Assembly: GCF_905475465.1 (NCBI RefSeq)
Contig: NC_062251.1
Coordinates: 4,085,001-4,149,000 of the forward strand
Reading direction: 5' to 3'
DNA: 64,000 bases
DNA from: Pieris napi
Lineage: Eukaryota > Arthropoda > Insecta > Lepidoptera > Pieridae
The translations under genes were made by a program, and so were the position numbers. Shown piece after piece: positions 42,191-52,955 of this stretch; within the stretch, counting starts at the first letter, position 1, and every line of letters starts with the position of its first letter. The notes beneath the pieces were generated by a model that made no database searches, was not told the origin of the DNA, and worked only from the letters and a program-made list of their open reading frames with translations.

Positions 42191-42917
42191 AAAAGAGTAT
42201 GCCAGCCTATTTTATTAATAAAACATAGTAGAAATATCCACAGTTTGAGAAAAACTACTAAATGTGGTATCCATTATAATAGCCACCGTCTGTTACTGCA
42301 GACTATTGCGTACCCCTCTATGCATCTTATCTTATTTTACACATTATTTATTGTTGAGAAATTGAAAAGAATAACAGATAATGAAACGAAACATAATATT
42401 TAAACTTTTTTTTTCCACCTTGTAAATGATAGGGTCTAAAACATTCTACACATAAGACATTGCATGTTTTACATTCATACACGCTTCTTTTGACTTAAAT
42501 TTTTGTGCTGCAAAACCTACAGCGGCGTGAGTTACAGCGACCAGAATTTACCAGTTCATGACCAGCGATCAAGGGGTTTTCTTCAAAATTGTCTTCTTGG
42601 AAGTAGTCTTTTATCATTCAGGTTAAAAAGGTTTGTGCATTTTTATCGTGGCGACACCGTCTGTCCTCTTCCAAAATAGCACTTCCATGGTACTTCTTCC
42701 ATGCAGTTTTTAAGATACGAGTTGAAACGGCAAGAGTATTAATAAACATAGTTTGGCAGTCTTCGGTTTTCTCGCAGTGAGATTCGCTAGAACCTGTGAT
42801 CAGCGCAGATAATACTTAAAAGTATGCTTTCTATTATTAGAAGTGTCTTGAGTCAGGCATCTATTCTTCTTCATTTTATCGGAATATTTGATGATGAAAT
42901 TCCACTGCATACCTCGA
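42191..42917. other. No clear gene
   Basis: AT-rich. The right part probably belongs to the same minus-strand Cys-rich sequence as 42918-43064 (several Cys codons on the minus strand around 42420-42560), but no continuous frame is readable. Confidence 0.3.
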
Positions 42918-43064
42918 TTTTGTGAAATTTTGTGAAGCATTCCAACCGCTGTTGGTGAGATATTTTATCAGGACATTTGTAATGGCATTTACATGATGGC
43001 CCCATCGTTTTTTCGTCTACGGCTTTTCCTTTTTTCATGACATATTTCTTACCTTAGTTCTTAT
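42918..43064 (-). repeat. Dispersed Cys-rich coding fragment, also at 49578-49714
   Basis: About 140 bp shared with 49578-49714 with few differences. On the minus strand the second copy reads VTKKGKAVYETTMGPSCKCR and CPDKISHQQRLECF. Proteins with 'GK..V......C.C...C......E.R...F' are recurrent TE-associated ORFs in insects (recall), of unknown function. Confidence 0.6.
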
Positions 43065-43885
43065 AGTCCAAGAGCCCGGGGCCGCCAGACGTTACTTATT
43101 TTCTGAGTAACAAAATGTATCGTACAGAGTAGTGTATACTCTGAAGGTAAACATACCTGCTAGCTTGGACCGGCGGTCAATTTACAGGTACCAGGTGCTA
43201 AAGGCACATAAAAATATCGTTTACTTTTCTTAAAGTGTGAGTGATAATTTTTGTATATATTTTATACAATTTTATTAGAAATTTAAAGTTAACACTGCCA
43301 GACAGTTTTCGTCGGCGGTTATTTCCGCCAGACGCTTTAAAGTTTGCGAAAAAATAACGCAAGTTTACTTAGTCTGAGTCTTGATTTTGATACATGATAT
43401 TTTGAAAACTATTTCAACACTATTTCCAAACAGCCAGACAAATTGTAGGGGCCAAATATCCCCCAGATATATTTAAAATCTCGCCGTGAGTATGAGCGCG
43501 CACATAATGGTTTGACGGTTTTATATCACAGGCCCATTAAATTTATGTTTACTCTCAGTCTTGTAAGATTTTTGAGTAATGATTAAACCATATTTTAGTG
43601 CTCAATTACAAATTATAAATTTCAGTATGATAGAAATTGTTAACTTATGGGCGAAAGGTTCATACTAAAAGTAATTAGAAAATTAATTTTGTTACTACCA
43701 TTTAATTCTATAAAAAAAATATTTATTCGCATTTTTCTACAAAATGTAAAAAGATATGTAGAGAAAGTATTATAAAAAAATGTATTCAAGATTAGTTATT
43801 CTCCAATAATAAGTATATTGTAGATTTTAATTTTCGTCGTCGTCATCGTTGATATTTGATAACTCGTCATCTAGCCAATCTTTTA
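43065..43885. other. No gene seen
   Basis: AT-rich sequence. An acidic minus-strand tail (DWLDDELSNINDDDDEN) is encoded around 43890-43830; the rest is unassigned. Confidence 0.35.
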
Positions 43886-44357
43886 TTATAGTTTTGTACA
43901 CAAATAATATGCTTTAATTAGCCAACGTTCGAATCAATTGTCTTGACGATGATTTGACAAGTTGCCCGATCTGCTTTGTTCCAACCTTTCATTACTGCTG
44001 CGTGAGCCGCACGTTGATCCGCCGTCGCATTACCAACCAGCACCGGTTTAGTCAACTCTCCAATACTGACTTCATAGGCTCCATCAGTTGTACGCAATAA
44101 ATTACGCACCATAAATTTCCAAATATTCCAGTTTTCCGAACCCTTCAACTTCTCAATACTTTGAAATTCCATGGTTGTCAGTCACCAAAATTCCAGCAAC
44201 TATCACCACCAGGTTATGATTTGAAAATGTCCCCGAAAACACTATTTGTTTCGTTCAATCTTCGTTGAAAACGTTGGTCCAATCAAATCGAACCACGCTC
44301 TGCTACCATATTATAGTTTTGTACACAAATATTATGCTTTAATTAGCCAACGTTCGA
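43886..44357 (-). mobile_element. Internally deleted copia element (Gag start plus repeated LTR segment)
   Basis: A 48-bp segment (tatagttttgtacacaaata...gccaacgttcgaat) occurs at 43886-43933 and 44309-44356. To the left of the second copy, on the minus strand, is TGGTAGCAGAGCGTGGTTCG, which resembles a copia-type primer binding site. The Gag N-terminus (MEFQSIEKLKGSENWNIWKF, from 44172) follows and its frame runs straight into the other LTR copy. So most of Gag-Pol was deleted between Gag and the 3' LTR. Confidence 0.7.
43918..44172 (-). pseudogene. copia Gag N-terminal fragment
   Basis: Residues IEKLKGSENWNIWKFMVRNL and NKADRATCQIIVKTIDSNVG belong to the copia-type Gag (DUF4219/UBN2-like: 'L.G.NW..WK..M...L'). 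The last residues come from the LTR sequence joined by deletion. Confidence 0.75.
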
Positions 44358-44519
44358 ATACAACTTTTATTGACAAAAATTGATTGACAGAATTCAGAGA
44401 GTGACAGTTGACAATAGGTTAATGGAATACAATTCAAATTCTAAATATCAAGGTTTTACATCAATATCTTTGTATTGAGTGTGTATGTCATCATCATCGT
44501 CATCAATATCAGCATTATT

Positions 44520-44765
44520 CGTTTCTGCCTCTGTAAAAACAAATAACATAATTAAGAATCGAATAGCTTTAAATGTATAAAAGAAATTTTAGAAAAATAC
44601 CTGAGTTTTTGTCAAGCGATTCACTGACGAAAGCTGGTAATTGGTCTCCATCGAACCAATCGAATTGATACTGGTTGTCTTCTAACTTCCATCCATTATT
44701 CTCAGGCCTGAAAATACCAAGCATCTGTGTTCGTCTTTTTCGAAAACGACCATAATCTTGTTTTT
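44520..44765 (-). other. Unassigned acidic exon-like frame
   Basis: The minus strand reads FRKRRTQMLGIFRPENNGWK, NQYQFDWFDGDQLPAFVSES, a GGTATTTTTC donor-like site near 44600, then ETNNADIDDDDDDIHTQYKD. It may be two exons of a transposon gene that the copia element at 43886-44357 interrupts, since another acidic tail lies beyond it. Not recognised. Confidence 0.3.
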
Positions 44766-44995
44766 CGATAGTAGAGTGATCTTGAGTGGGGCATATCCAC
44801 CCAGAGACTGATCAAGAGTTCTGACCGCTCTAGGCTATTTATGATGCGCCCCCGCCAGGTGACAGGTGTGTTACAAACGGTCTAAAAAGTAGTATATTAG
44901 TTTTGACTTTGTTTACTAGTGTGAAAATTTTAACATGCTTCATACTATCTATGAAAGTTTACAAATCGATCTGCAAGCGAAACGAATGCTGTCCT

Positions 44996-45430
44996 TTAAT
45001 TTGCAGCCGACATGTAACCATTTTTAGCTGAACGTACACAAAGATCGTAATGCATGATTAATCGAACAATATGACATTTTTCAGGATTGAAGTTCATTCC
45101 ATTTAAACTACACCACATTATCAAATTGTCCAGATCATTTTGCAGTGACATTGCTTCCTCCGGTGAGTTCACAGTTCTATATAAATTTAAATCATCAGCG
45201 AAAATCAAGAATTTAGACTCTTGAACGCAGTTTCCGATGTCGTTGATGAAAATATTAAAGAATAATGGACCTAAGTGTGACCCTTGAGGCACTCCAGATA
45301 TGGCAGTGAATTCTTTGGATTGGTACCCACCAACTACAACTACTGACTGCCTATTTGACAAGTATGATCTGCATATGCCATCAATTCCAATAGAGGAGAG
45401 TTTGTGTATCAACGTAATCCAAAACTATCC
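44996..45430 (-). pseudogene. LINE reverse transcriptase core fragment
   Basis: The minus-strand frame reads LSSIGIDGICRSYLSNRQSV, AISGVPQGSHLGPLFFNIFI and KFLIFADDLNLYR. GVPQGSxLGPLxFxxFINDI and FADD are catalytic blocks of the non-LTR reverse transcriptase (F-ADD in place of YADD). Flanks are lost. Confidence 0.88.
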
Positions 45431-45589
45431 ATAACTAAGGCATGATTTCACTCTGTTTGCCTGGTTATTGTTTTCAATACTAGTGCAGAAGTGTCTCCAG
45501 CACTCTTGCTTTCTAGTACGAGAAGTTTTTTAAACTGCCTTCTTGCGACTGTATACTTGTCTCAATCACTGGGCATCATTGTGTTGCCC

Positions 45590-45970
45590 GCTCTATTGAA
45601 CAGTTTTCTGACCTTCCGACGGTGTCTCTCCAATTCGGGCAATGTGCCCCGTTTTCACTTCATCAAAATGAAATTTTGGTTTCTTTCTTCTTAGGGGAAA
45701 CATGTACAAAATTATCCCTCTAAGGGAAAATGCAAATAAAAGCGAAAATATTATAGTCATCGAAATTGTTAAATTAAATTTGGATTGTTTACATAAGTGC
45801 GGTAATATTGGCTTACTTGTTTTTGTAGAAATATATGTATTTTTGGAATTATTACATATTTCTTGAAAGCTTACTAAAGGATCATTTTGAACACATGGGT
45901 GTCTAAAATGATCCCAGGGGTAAGGACAAAATGATCCCCCGGGAATTTAGGCACCAATTAAAAGATTTCC
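45590..45970. other. pogo-like element flank
   Basis: The phrase gtgccccgttttcacttcat with its continuation (45647-45700) recurs at 47771-47825, and aaaatgatccc motifs appear at 45907 and 45929. These paired flanks bracket the pogo-like coding region, suggesting the ends of that element. Confidence 0.4.
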
Positions 45971-46232
45971 GTAATTTTATTGTAATTATATATTAAAAAA
46001 AGACATCTGCTTATAATGATTAGGAGCCTAAGTCTTCAATTTTAAGCTTGAGATCAAAATGTTACAAGTATGTTCTAATGTTACAGTCTTAAGTATTAAT
46101 TATAACAAATTAACCATCTTCTTAAGTTATTCTTATTAAATATAAATGCTTTATGAATCACATCTAGTAATCACATCATATTTGGTACTTCTCGTAGCTG
46201 AAATTTTTAATAAAATTATGAAAAGTGTTAGT

Positions 46233-47640
46233 TCAAAACTCTAATTGCTTTTTTGCCATATCATACTTAACGGTTACGCAAATATCACATGTAAAGTCGT
46301 CAAAATCGTCACTGTCTATTCCTGCACATTCTTCATGTCCCCAGTTCAAACAGCTGACGCAACGTACCCATCCTTCTCCCATGACATCATTCGAATACGG
46401 CTGTGTACAGAACATACACTCTGTATCATCTTCATCTCCGGAAGATTCTGACTCATGCCTTTTTTCTTTTTTTTTCCTTACAACTTTTTGTTTTTTTTTT
46501 CTTTCCATTATCAGTAACTTGTTTTTTATTTTTTCTTGTCTGTCCTGCATTTTTTCCCTTTTTACTTGTTTTTTCTTTGGATTTCTTCGCTTTATTGGCT
46601 TTATTGGCTTTTTTTTCCTTACGGGCTTTTTGTTTTTCTTCCATTACTCTTTTTTTTTCCATTTCCTCTTCTAAATAGGTTTTGTAGGGTGTACTAGTAA
46701 GTATCGACGTGTCAACTTTTTTTCTAATAATTTTACTCCTTTTTCCTTCGATCTTTGGAAACGGTAGTGGTCACGGGGTGCGAAACATCCAAATGATGTC
46801 GAAGGCAAATCGACAGAAGCAACTGGTAATGGTGTCATGGCGGAAATCGAAGATTCACACGATGAAAGTTGTCCTGTAGCGTTCGACTCCTTTGGAGAGC
46901 ACGTTAATGGTGGCATGATGGGAAGCAAAGCAGTAGAATCTTCAGTCTGCCTAGAAGGAGATTCGTACGATGAAGCTTGTACTGTAGGTCTTGACTCCTT
47001 TAGAGGGCACGGTGCTGGTGGCTTGACAGGAAGCGAAGCAGTAGAATTTTCAGTCTGCCTAGGAGGAGATTCGCACAATGAAGATTGTACTGTTGTATTT
47101 GATTCCACTGGAGGGCATGGTAATGGTGGCATGACGGAAAGCACAGCAGAAGAATCTTCAGTCTGCCTAGAAGGAGATTCGCAGGATGAAGGTTTTATAG
47201 TAGCATTTGACTCCTTTGGTGAGCACGTTGTTGATGGCTGGACGGGAAGCGAAGCAGTAGAATTTTCAGTCTGCCTAGGTGGAGGTTCATACGATGAAGG
47301 TTGTACTGTAGGTCTTGACTCCTTTGGAGGGCACGGTGCTGGTGGCTTGACAGGAAGCGAAGCAGTAGAATTTTCAGTCTGCCTAGGAGGAGATTCGCAC
47401 AATGAAGATTGTACTGTTGTATTTGATTCCACTAGAGGGCATGGTAATGGTGGCATGACGGAAAGCACAGCAGAAGAATCTTCAGTCTGCCTAGAAGGAG
47501 ATTCGCAGGATGAAGGTTTTATAGTAGCATTTGACTCCTTTGGTGAGCACGTTGTTGATGGCTGGACGGGAAGCGAAGCAGTAGAATTTTCAGTCTGCCT
47601 AGGTGGAGGTTCGTACCATGTCGTACCATGGTTATAGTTG
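46233..47640 (-). pseudogene. pogo/Tigger-like transposase C-terminal half with 36-residue repeats
   Basis: Read leftwards: a repeat region (47635-46837) of 36-residue units (such as QTENSTASLPVKPPAPCPPK), then SFGCFAPRD, a frameshift, SILTSTPYKTYLEEEMEKKR, a very Lys-rich stretch, another frameshift, and a PHD-like finger with ECMFC, GWVRCVSCLNWGHEEC and FTCDIC. The STPYK...EE linker and finger are the C-terminal region of insect pogo-like DDE_1 transposases (CENP-B/jerky relatives). The DNA-binding and DDE parts are not in the window. Two frameshifts suggest a pseudogene. Confidence 0.7.
46837..47635 (-). repeat. 108-bp tandem repeat with 324-bp higher-order unit
   Basis: The phrase TCAGTCTGCC occurs at 46942, 47050, 47158, 47266, 47374, 47482 and 47590, exactly 108 bp apart. 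Units alternate in type, and blocks of three (324 bp, about 46950-47273 and 47274-47597) are nearly identical. Both strands are open throughout (266 and 265 codons) because the unit length is a multiple of three. Confidence 0.95.
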
Positions 47641-48160
47641 TTTTTACTCCTTTGCTTTGCTTCTAATAAATCACTATCGTCTAGTTACCATAAGAAACCA
47701 AACGTTATGTGTAAGGCAATCAATAGCTGCATAATATTTTTAAACGATAAAAGATCGCCTCCCTTATAGCTCAATGTGCCCCGTTTTAACTTTATCAAAA
47801 TGAAATTTTGGTTCCTTTCTTCTTACATATTTTTTGTATGTGGTCACTTCGCATCTCTTGATTGTCTCTGATTCCAAATTTTTAAACTCTTTTCCGTCAC
47901 GCAACGTATTAAGATAAGCAATGTCTCATAAAGAGTGACAAAGTCAGATAAAACAACAGTACTTGCTTGTAGCTGTGTACTAACGATTAGAAACTTTACG
48001 AGCACCATCCAAAGGCACAACATATTTTGGTTTTTTTCGAGTTTTTGACAGATTTTTAAGTACCATCGATTCTTCATCTAATTTGGATACTAAAATTTGC
48101 CATCAGCTTGTAGACCCAGTTCACAGTTCATTTAGTGTTTTGTGTCGGTCTAGTTGAAAT
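47641..48160. other. Flank, no recognised gene
   Basis: It contains the second copy of the ccccgttttaactttatcaa phrase and a 77-codon minus-strand frame without known motif. Confidence 0.3.
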
Positions 48161-48164
48161 ATGC

Positions 48165-48960
48165 AGGGAATTATACAAGCGAAGACATGATTTCAGGGCG
48201 CCCGCGCCCCCCTAGATCGTCGCGCCCTAGGCTGCAGCTTAACTAGGTTCACACCCAATAATCAGTTTCCTCGTGGTTTGATGGGATATTTCTCATCCGA
48301 TTTTAATGTCCGATATGTCTAGAGGTAGGTAGCCGTCTGGCGGATTTTTTGAGGGTTTTTTTATCTAAATTAAGGGGCTGCTGGTTGGGGGGCGGAACCC
48401 CGGTTTCTGCTCACTATAAAATCAGGTCACCTCTACTGTCTCTACAGAACAGCACTACTTTTAAAAATTTTCACTAATAAACACTATTTTTAAAATAAGA
48501 AAAACTGAAAATTTCCGAGGTTTTTGCTAAAATGCGTAGACTCTGTCTCTCCATTATATCCAGATTATACACCCGACCCGTAAGTATCTGAAATAAATAT
48601 ACTGACAAAGCTAGCTCTTTTCTGAGGCGTAGCTGGTCATAACCTACCATACCGAGAACAAACATGGTCGGGTACATAAGCGGATACAAGGGATACACTC
48701 CATACAGTCTCTTGTCTCGTAACGGGTGAATTTATTTTGTACTTGCTCTAACATGAGACTGTATTTAGCCTCATATGGGACCCACACCATTGCGTTGCAC
48801 TCCAACGGACTTCTAACGCTTTGTATAAAATTTTAATTGCACTGATATTCGTGAAGCCACAAGCTATTCGTAATATGAACCCCAAGTTTCTGTAAGCCTT
48901 TTTGCATGTCTTATCTGCGTGTTGCGCAAACCCAAGATACCTAGTGGCCCCTAAATTCCT
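48165..48960 (-). mobile_element. LINE 3' end, copy 1
   Basis: The minus-strand frame reads VWVPYEAKYSLMLEQVQNKF with the continuation YGVYPLYPLMYPTMFVLGMV and QLRLRKELALSVYLFQILTG, the C-terminal end of an R1/jockey-like ORF2 (W.PY....L..VQ.KF.R......YP). A GC-rich 3' UTR (ggcgcccgcgcccccctag, tggttggggggcggaacccc) follows at 48190-48400. About 800 bp, repeated at 50154 and 54320. Confidence 0.75.
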
Positions 48961-49215
48961 ATATGAATAAATCTATCCTCAAATCTAGCTACACTTCGTT
49001 TTTTAGCCTCAGAAACGACATATGAAAATCTGAAATTTGAAACTGCAATTTCTGCGCAGTGCCTGGGAACCATTATTCCAAAAACTTGCAAGGCAAATCA
49101 TAACGGTTTTGAAGAGTTATATGAAGGTAAGTAAATAATACAATGTGTATTTAGTATTTTTATTATCGAATATTACAATTATTTTTTAGAGTAAAAGTAA
49201 CATATTTAAAAGTAA
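48961..49215. other. No gene seen
   Basis: Short AT-rich spacer between LINE and copia fragments. Confidence 0.3.
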
Positions 49216-49555
49216 TTATTTAGTGTTGTCTGAATCTGTGTCGCCTATAGCGGTAAAAAATGCTTCATACAATACATTACGGTGCTGTTGTGAAGATGCA
49301 GGCTCATTTACTGAATTATTCACAAAACCAGAATTGTCATTATTCTGGTTTGGCAGATTCATATATATTTGCGAATTATTTGCATTGTTCTGGTTTAAAT
49401 GGCCAATATAATGGCCACTTTGTATGGGCCGTCCTATAAAGAGGACTTTCAATGTATTTCCATAATTTGTTTCTTACTAGGACTGCTTCAGCTTGTATTA
49501 CCCATGTATCATAGTTTTCTTTTGTTAGGTAGAGGATCTATTCTTGCGATCGACA
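49216..49555 (-). pseudogene. copia Gag N-terminus with deletion
   Basis: From 49553 leftwards: MSIARIDPL, a frameshift, then LTKENYDTWVIQAEAVLVRN and LWKYIESPL. 'L...NYDTW..QAEA.LV....W.YIE' is the start of insect copia Gag. The frame then passes into an Asn-rich stretch (LPNQNNDNSGFVNNS) ending AIGDTDSDNTK, probably the Gag C-terminus after an internal deletion. Confidence 0.55.
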
Positions 49556-49577
49556 TTTTGTTGTTGACAGTTGCGTG

Positions 49578-49714
49578 ACATTTTGTGAAGCATTCCAACC
49601 GCTGTTGGTGAGATATTTTATCAGGACATTTGTAACGGCATTTGCACGATGGCCCCATCGTTGTTTCGTATACGGCTTTTCCTTTTTTCGTGACATATTT
49701 CTTACCTTAGTTAT
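49578..49714 (-). repeat. Second copy of the dispersed Cys-rich fragment
   Basis: It matches 42918-43064 with a handful of substitutions. The reading GPSCKCRYKCPDKISHQQRL is preserved on the minus strand. Confidence 0.65.
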
Positions 49715-50153
49715 TAAGGCATTTGCGTTTAAGGTCTGTCCATTCTTTTGGGCGCCTCTGTCGTTTTAGGAGTCACGGTGGGATCGCTTACGTGCGAAAA
49801 GGAAGGTGAATTTGTGGTGCTAAATGACGACGAAGAAATCACAGATAATAAGTCTGCATGATTAGGGCAGAATGAGCTATCGCAGATCGAATGGATATTA
49901 GTAGGAGATGGCATAGGAGTTGGCAGTGACAGTTCCAAATTGGGGTAGATCTGTGGTGAGGAACTTCTAACAACTCTTCAAGCTGAATTAATGGTGAATT
50001 CTCGAAACTAGAAGGCACTTCTAAAGGAGTTCAAAGATGGTGCACTGATTACACTTTCCGGAAGCCTGTTCCAGTCGGCCACTACTCGGTTTGGGAGAAA
50101 GTTCTTTAGGGAATTCTGCAAAGGTTTCTCCTAAATCAGTGGAATATAGATGA
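49715..50153. other. No gene seen
   Basis: Mixed repeat debris. A minus-strand Ser/Pro/Thr-rich frame (49938-49729) has no known motif. Confidence 0.3.
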
Positions 50154-51095
50154 TACTAGCGAAGACATGATCTCAGGGCCCCCGCGCCCCCCTAGATCGT
50201 CGCGCCCTAGGCTGCAGCATAACTAGGTTCACACCCAATAATCAGTTTCCTCGTGGTTTGATGGGATATTTCTCATCCGATTTTAATGTCCGATATGTCT
50301 AGGTAGGTAGATCGGATTTTTTGAGGGTTAAAACTTTTATCTAAATTAAGGGGCTGCTGGTTGGGGGGCGGAACCCCGGTTTATGCTCACTATAAAATCA
50401 GGTCACCTCTACTGCCTCTACAGAACAGAACTACTTTTAAAATTTTTCACTAATAAACACTATTTTTAAACTAAAATGCGTAGACTCTGTCTCCATTATA
50501 TTCAGATTATACACCCGACCCGTAAGTATCTTAAATAAATATACTGAGCTAAAGCTAGCTCTCTTCTGAGGCGTAGCTGGTCATAACCCACCAAACCGAG
50601 AAAAAACACGGTCGGGTACTTAAGCGGATACAAGGGATACACTCCATACAGTCTCTTGTAGAGGTGACGGGTGCATTTATTTTGTATTCGCTCTAACATG
50701 AGACTGTATTTAGCCTCATATGGGACTCAAACTCAGTCACTCCAACTGACTTCTAACGCTTTGTATAAAATTTTAATTGCACTGATATTCGTGAAGCCAC
50801 AACCCTCATAACCCACCATACCGAGAACAAACATGATCGGGTACATAAGCGGATACAAGGGATACACTCCATACAGTCTCTTGTCTCGTAACGGGTGAAT
50901 TTATTTTGTACTTGCTCTAACATGAGACTGTATTTAGCCTCATATGGGACCCACACCATTGCGTTGCACTCCAACTGACTTCTAACGCTTTGTATAAAAT
51001 TTTAATTGCACTGATATTCGTGAAGCCACAAGCTATTCGTAATATGAACCCCAAGTTTCTGAAAGCCTTTTTGCATGTGTTGAATGCTGAATTCC
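50154..51095 (-). mobile_element. LINE 3' end, copies 2 and 3 in tandem
   Basis: 50154-50790 repeats copy 1 with a small deletion. At about 50800 the sequence returns to the YDQLR/MVGY coding segment and repeats the ORF2 C-terminus again to 51060. Two truncated copies in the same orientation therefore lie head to tail. Confidence 0.75.
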
Positions 51096-51430
51096 TATAT
51101 GATTAAATCTATCCTCAAGTTGTTTATGATCCAAAGTGTCAAAAGCGCGGGAATAATTGATGATCAAAGCAAGAGTATATTTTTTAAGATCTGGGTTATT
51201 ATTTACTTCGTCCGTGAAACGCGATAGCAGCCCCGAGGTCTGCCTGCTGGAAACCCAAATTGGTTCTTGTATATTAAATTGTCGCTTAAAAAAAGATTTT
51301 AATTTGTTACCCGATATATGTCTCTACTATCTTGTTTATTGAAGATTAGTATCGTTATAGGACGGTATTTGGCATAATCACCTTTCTTTCCTTTTTTAAA
51401 GACAGGTCTTACCCGTATCACCTCGTCGTC
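51096..51430 (-). pseudogene. LINE reverse transcriptase N-terminal part
   Basis: Minus strand: IRVRPVFKKGKKGDYAKYRP (RT block 1), FKRQFNIQEPIWVSSRQTSG, DEVNNNPDLKKYTLALIINY and FDTLDHKQLEDRF (RT block with catalytic Asp region) spread over frames with breaks. It joins the C-terminal fragments to its left by deletion of the YADD region. Confidence 0.7.
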
Positions 51431-51668
51431 TGAGCGTTTTTCAAGGCAGTTTTTGCCGCGTACCACCACTATGTGGAACCAGCTGCCCACTGAAGTATTT
51501 CCGAACCAATTCCACTTAGGGTCCTTCAAAAAAAGAGCGTACCAATTCTTAAAAGGCCGGCAACGCACTCGCGAGACCTTTGGCATTGAGAGTGTCCATG
51601 GGCGGCGGTATCCCTTAACATCAGGTGAGCCTCCTGTCCGTTTGTCCCCCGTTCTATGAAAAAAAAAA
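51431..51668 (+). mobile_element. Plus-strand LINE 3' end inserted in a minus-strand LINE
   Basis: It encodes FLPRTTTMWNQLPTEVFPNQ, FKKRAYQFLKGRQRT and the lepidopteran-type tail ending in an A run (aaaaaaaa near 51660). It is the same family as 37977-38275. It separates the two parts of one minus-strand reverse transcriptase (51670-52120 and 51096-51430), so it arrived later. Confidence 0.75.
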
Positions 51669-52124
51669 GGTCATACACATCCTTGTTTTAAATTGTTTGG
51701 ATAAAGCCCGTATTTAATACTTTGGTTAATTAGATTTTTCACTGCAGGAGAAACTTCGTTTTTTATTAACGTCGGTCGTATACTTTAATGCCATCAAGGC
51801 CCGGAGTTTTACGAGCATTTAGAGTTTGTATATTTTTTTTAATTTGTTCTTCGGTCGCGTATTTAAATCGTAGGCTTTGGTTCGTTTGGTCACACATGAT
51901 GTCCGTGTTTGCTAATCACAGTCAACGACACGTTCAACAGCAGTGCTGAAATATAGGGCAAAGTTGTCAGCTAGTTGTTTAATCGAGCATTTTTTCTGTT
52001 TCCTCATAGTTGAGGTCCAGTAGCCACAGTGCAACCTTGCTCTTCTTGCACTCTTCTGAGATTCTTGCACTCATGTTTTATTAGAGGATATATGGAAATG
52101 GAAGTGTTGACCTTATTATACAAG
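51669..52124 (-). pseudogene. LINE linker/RT start
   Basis: Minus strand: YATEEQIKKNIQTLNARKTP, GLDGIK and, after breaks, VKNLINQS. 'I...I..L..RK(S/T)PG.DGI' is the block just before the reverse transcriptase in non-LTR ORF2. Confidence 0.6.
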
Positions 52125-52560
52125 TTAAAACTCTTTAAAACATTGTTGTAATGGTGGTATATATTCAAAAACTCTATAAGAGAATAAGTCGTATTGTATA
52201 TTATCTGGTAGAATATTAGATAGAAAAGTTATGCTTACAGTTTGTAAAGGAACATATTCATGGCCTACTTTTTTTGTGAATCTTCTGATTGCAATAATTT
52301 CATATGTTGATGATGATAGCCTACTGTACAACTCTGTGTTAGTCGGAACAAATCTTATGATTCCTGTCTTTTCAATCTGCGCAGCAGGAATGGAAGCTTT
52401 CATGTCGTATTTTTTTAAGAATGATGCATTGTTGATAAAGTTATTTGTTTAAAAATAACTGCAATTTTACTGGCATTCACTCGTTGAATTGCCGTCACAC
52501 CTTTAACTTCAGTTGCAAAAATGTGGTTTAAGTAAATGGGGCTCTTGTTGCCCACTCTGT
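52125..52560 (-). pseudogene. LINE ORF1 fragment, family A copy 1
   Basis: Minus strand: KASIPAAQIEKTGIIRFVPT, YEIIAIRRFTKKVGHEYVPL and SNILPDNIQYDLFSYRVFEY. The upstream part (about 52540-52420) resembles the ORF1 start read at 53563. This is the gag-like region before the zinc knuckles. Its sister copy 52956-53563 keeps the knuckles. Confidence 0.7.
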
Positions 52561-52955
52561 CCTTATTAGTAGCTTCAACAAATACTCGGTATTAACAGAG
52601 TTCTCTGGATAGTCTTTTATAATTTGGTTTGGAAAAAGGACGCGAGGACGTTTATTGGAGGTGGGTGGGTTATCCCCCCCCCCTCGTTACCCTCCATTTC
52701 TAAAGGTCACTACTTCTCAATTCTGCTAGTTACACTAAATTTTAAGCAAAAATATCTAAAATTGAAAATAAAATGAATAAAAACCTAAAATGTACGCACT
52801 TCTGGAGTTTGGAAATTTTGAAGTTTTCGGGCAGCTATGAGCTAAGCAACACACACAGAATAAAAACACCACAGATTATTATGAGTTTGGTTCAAGTTGG
52901 GTTTAGGCACTGTTTATAGGCACTTGGGCACTCGTATGCCAGTATATACATACAG
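52561..52955. other. No gene; dispersed repeat phrases
   Basis: It includes gtttggttcaagttgggttt (about 52880), also at 34920, and a C run at 52675. No coding content is recognised. Confidence 0.4.

Noticed and set aside
46225..46674. 149-codon plus-strand Phe-rich frame resembling a membrane protein
   Set aside because: It is the complement of a Lys-rich coding stretch (AAA/AAG read as TTT/CTT) in the pogo-like protein.
46837..47637. 266-codon plus-strand frame with regular repeats
   Set aside because: It is the mirror of the minus-strand 36-residue repeat; the 108-bp unit is a multiple of three, so both strands stay open. The finger and linker motifs support the minus strand.
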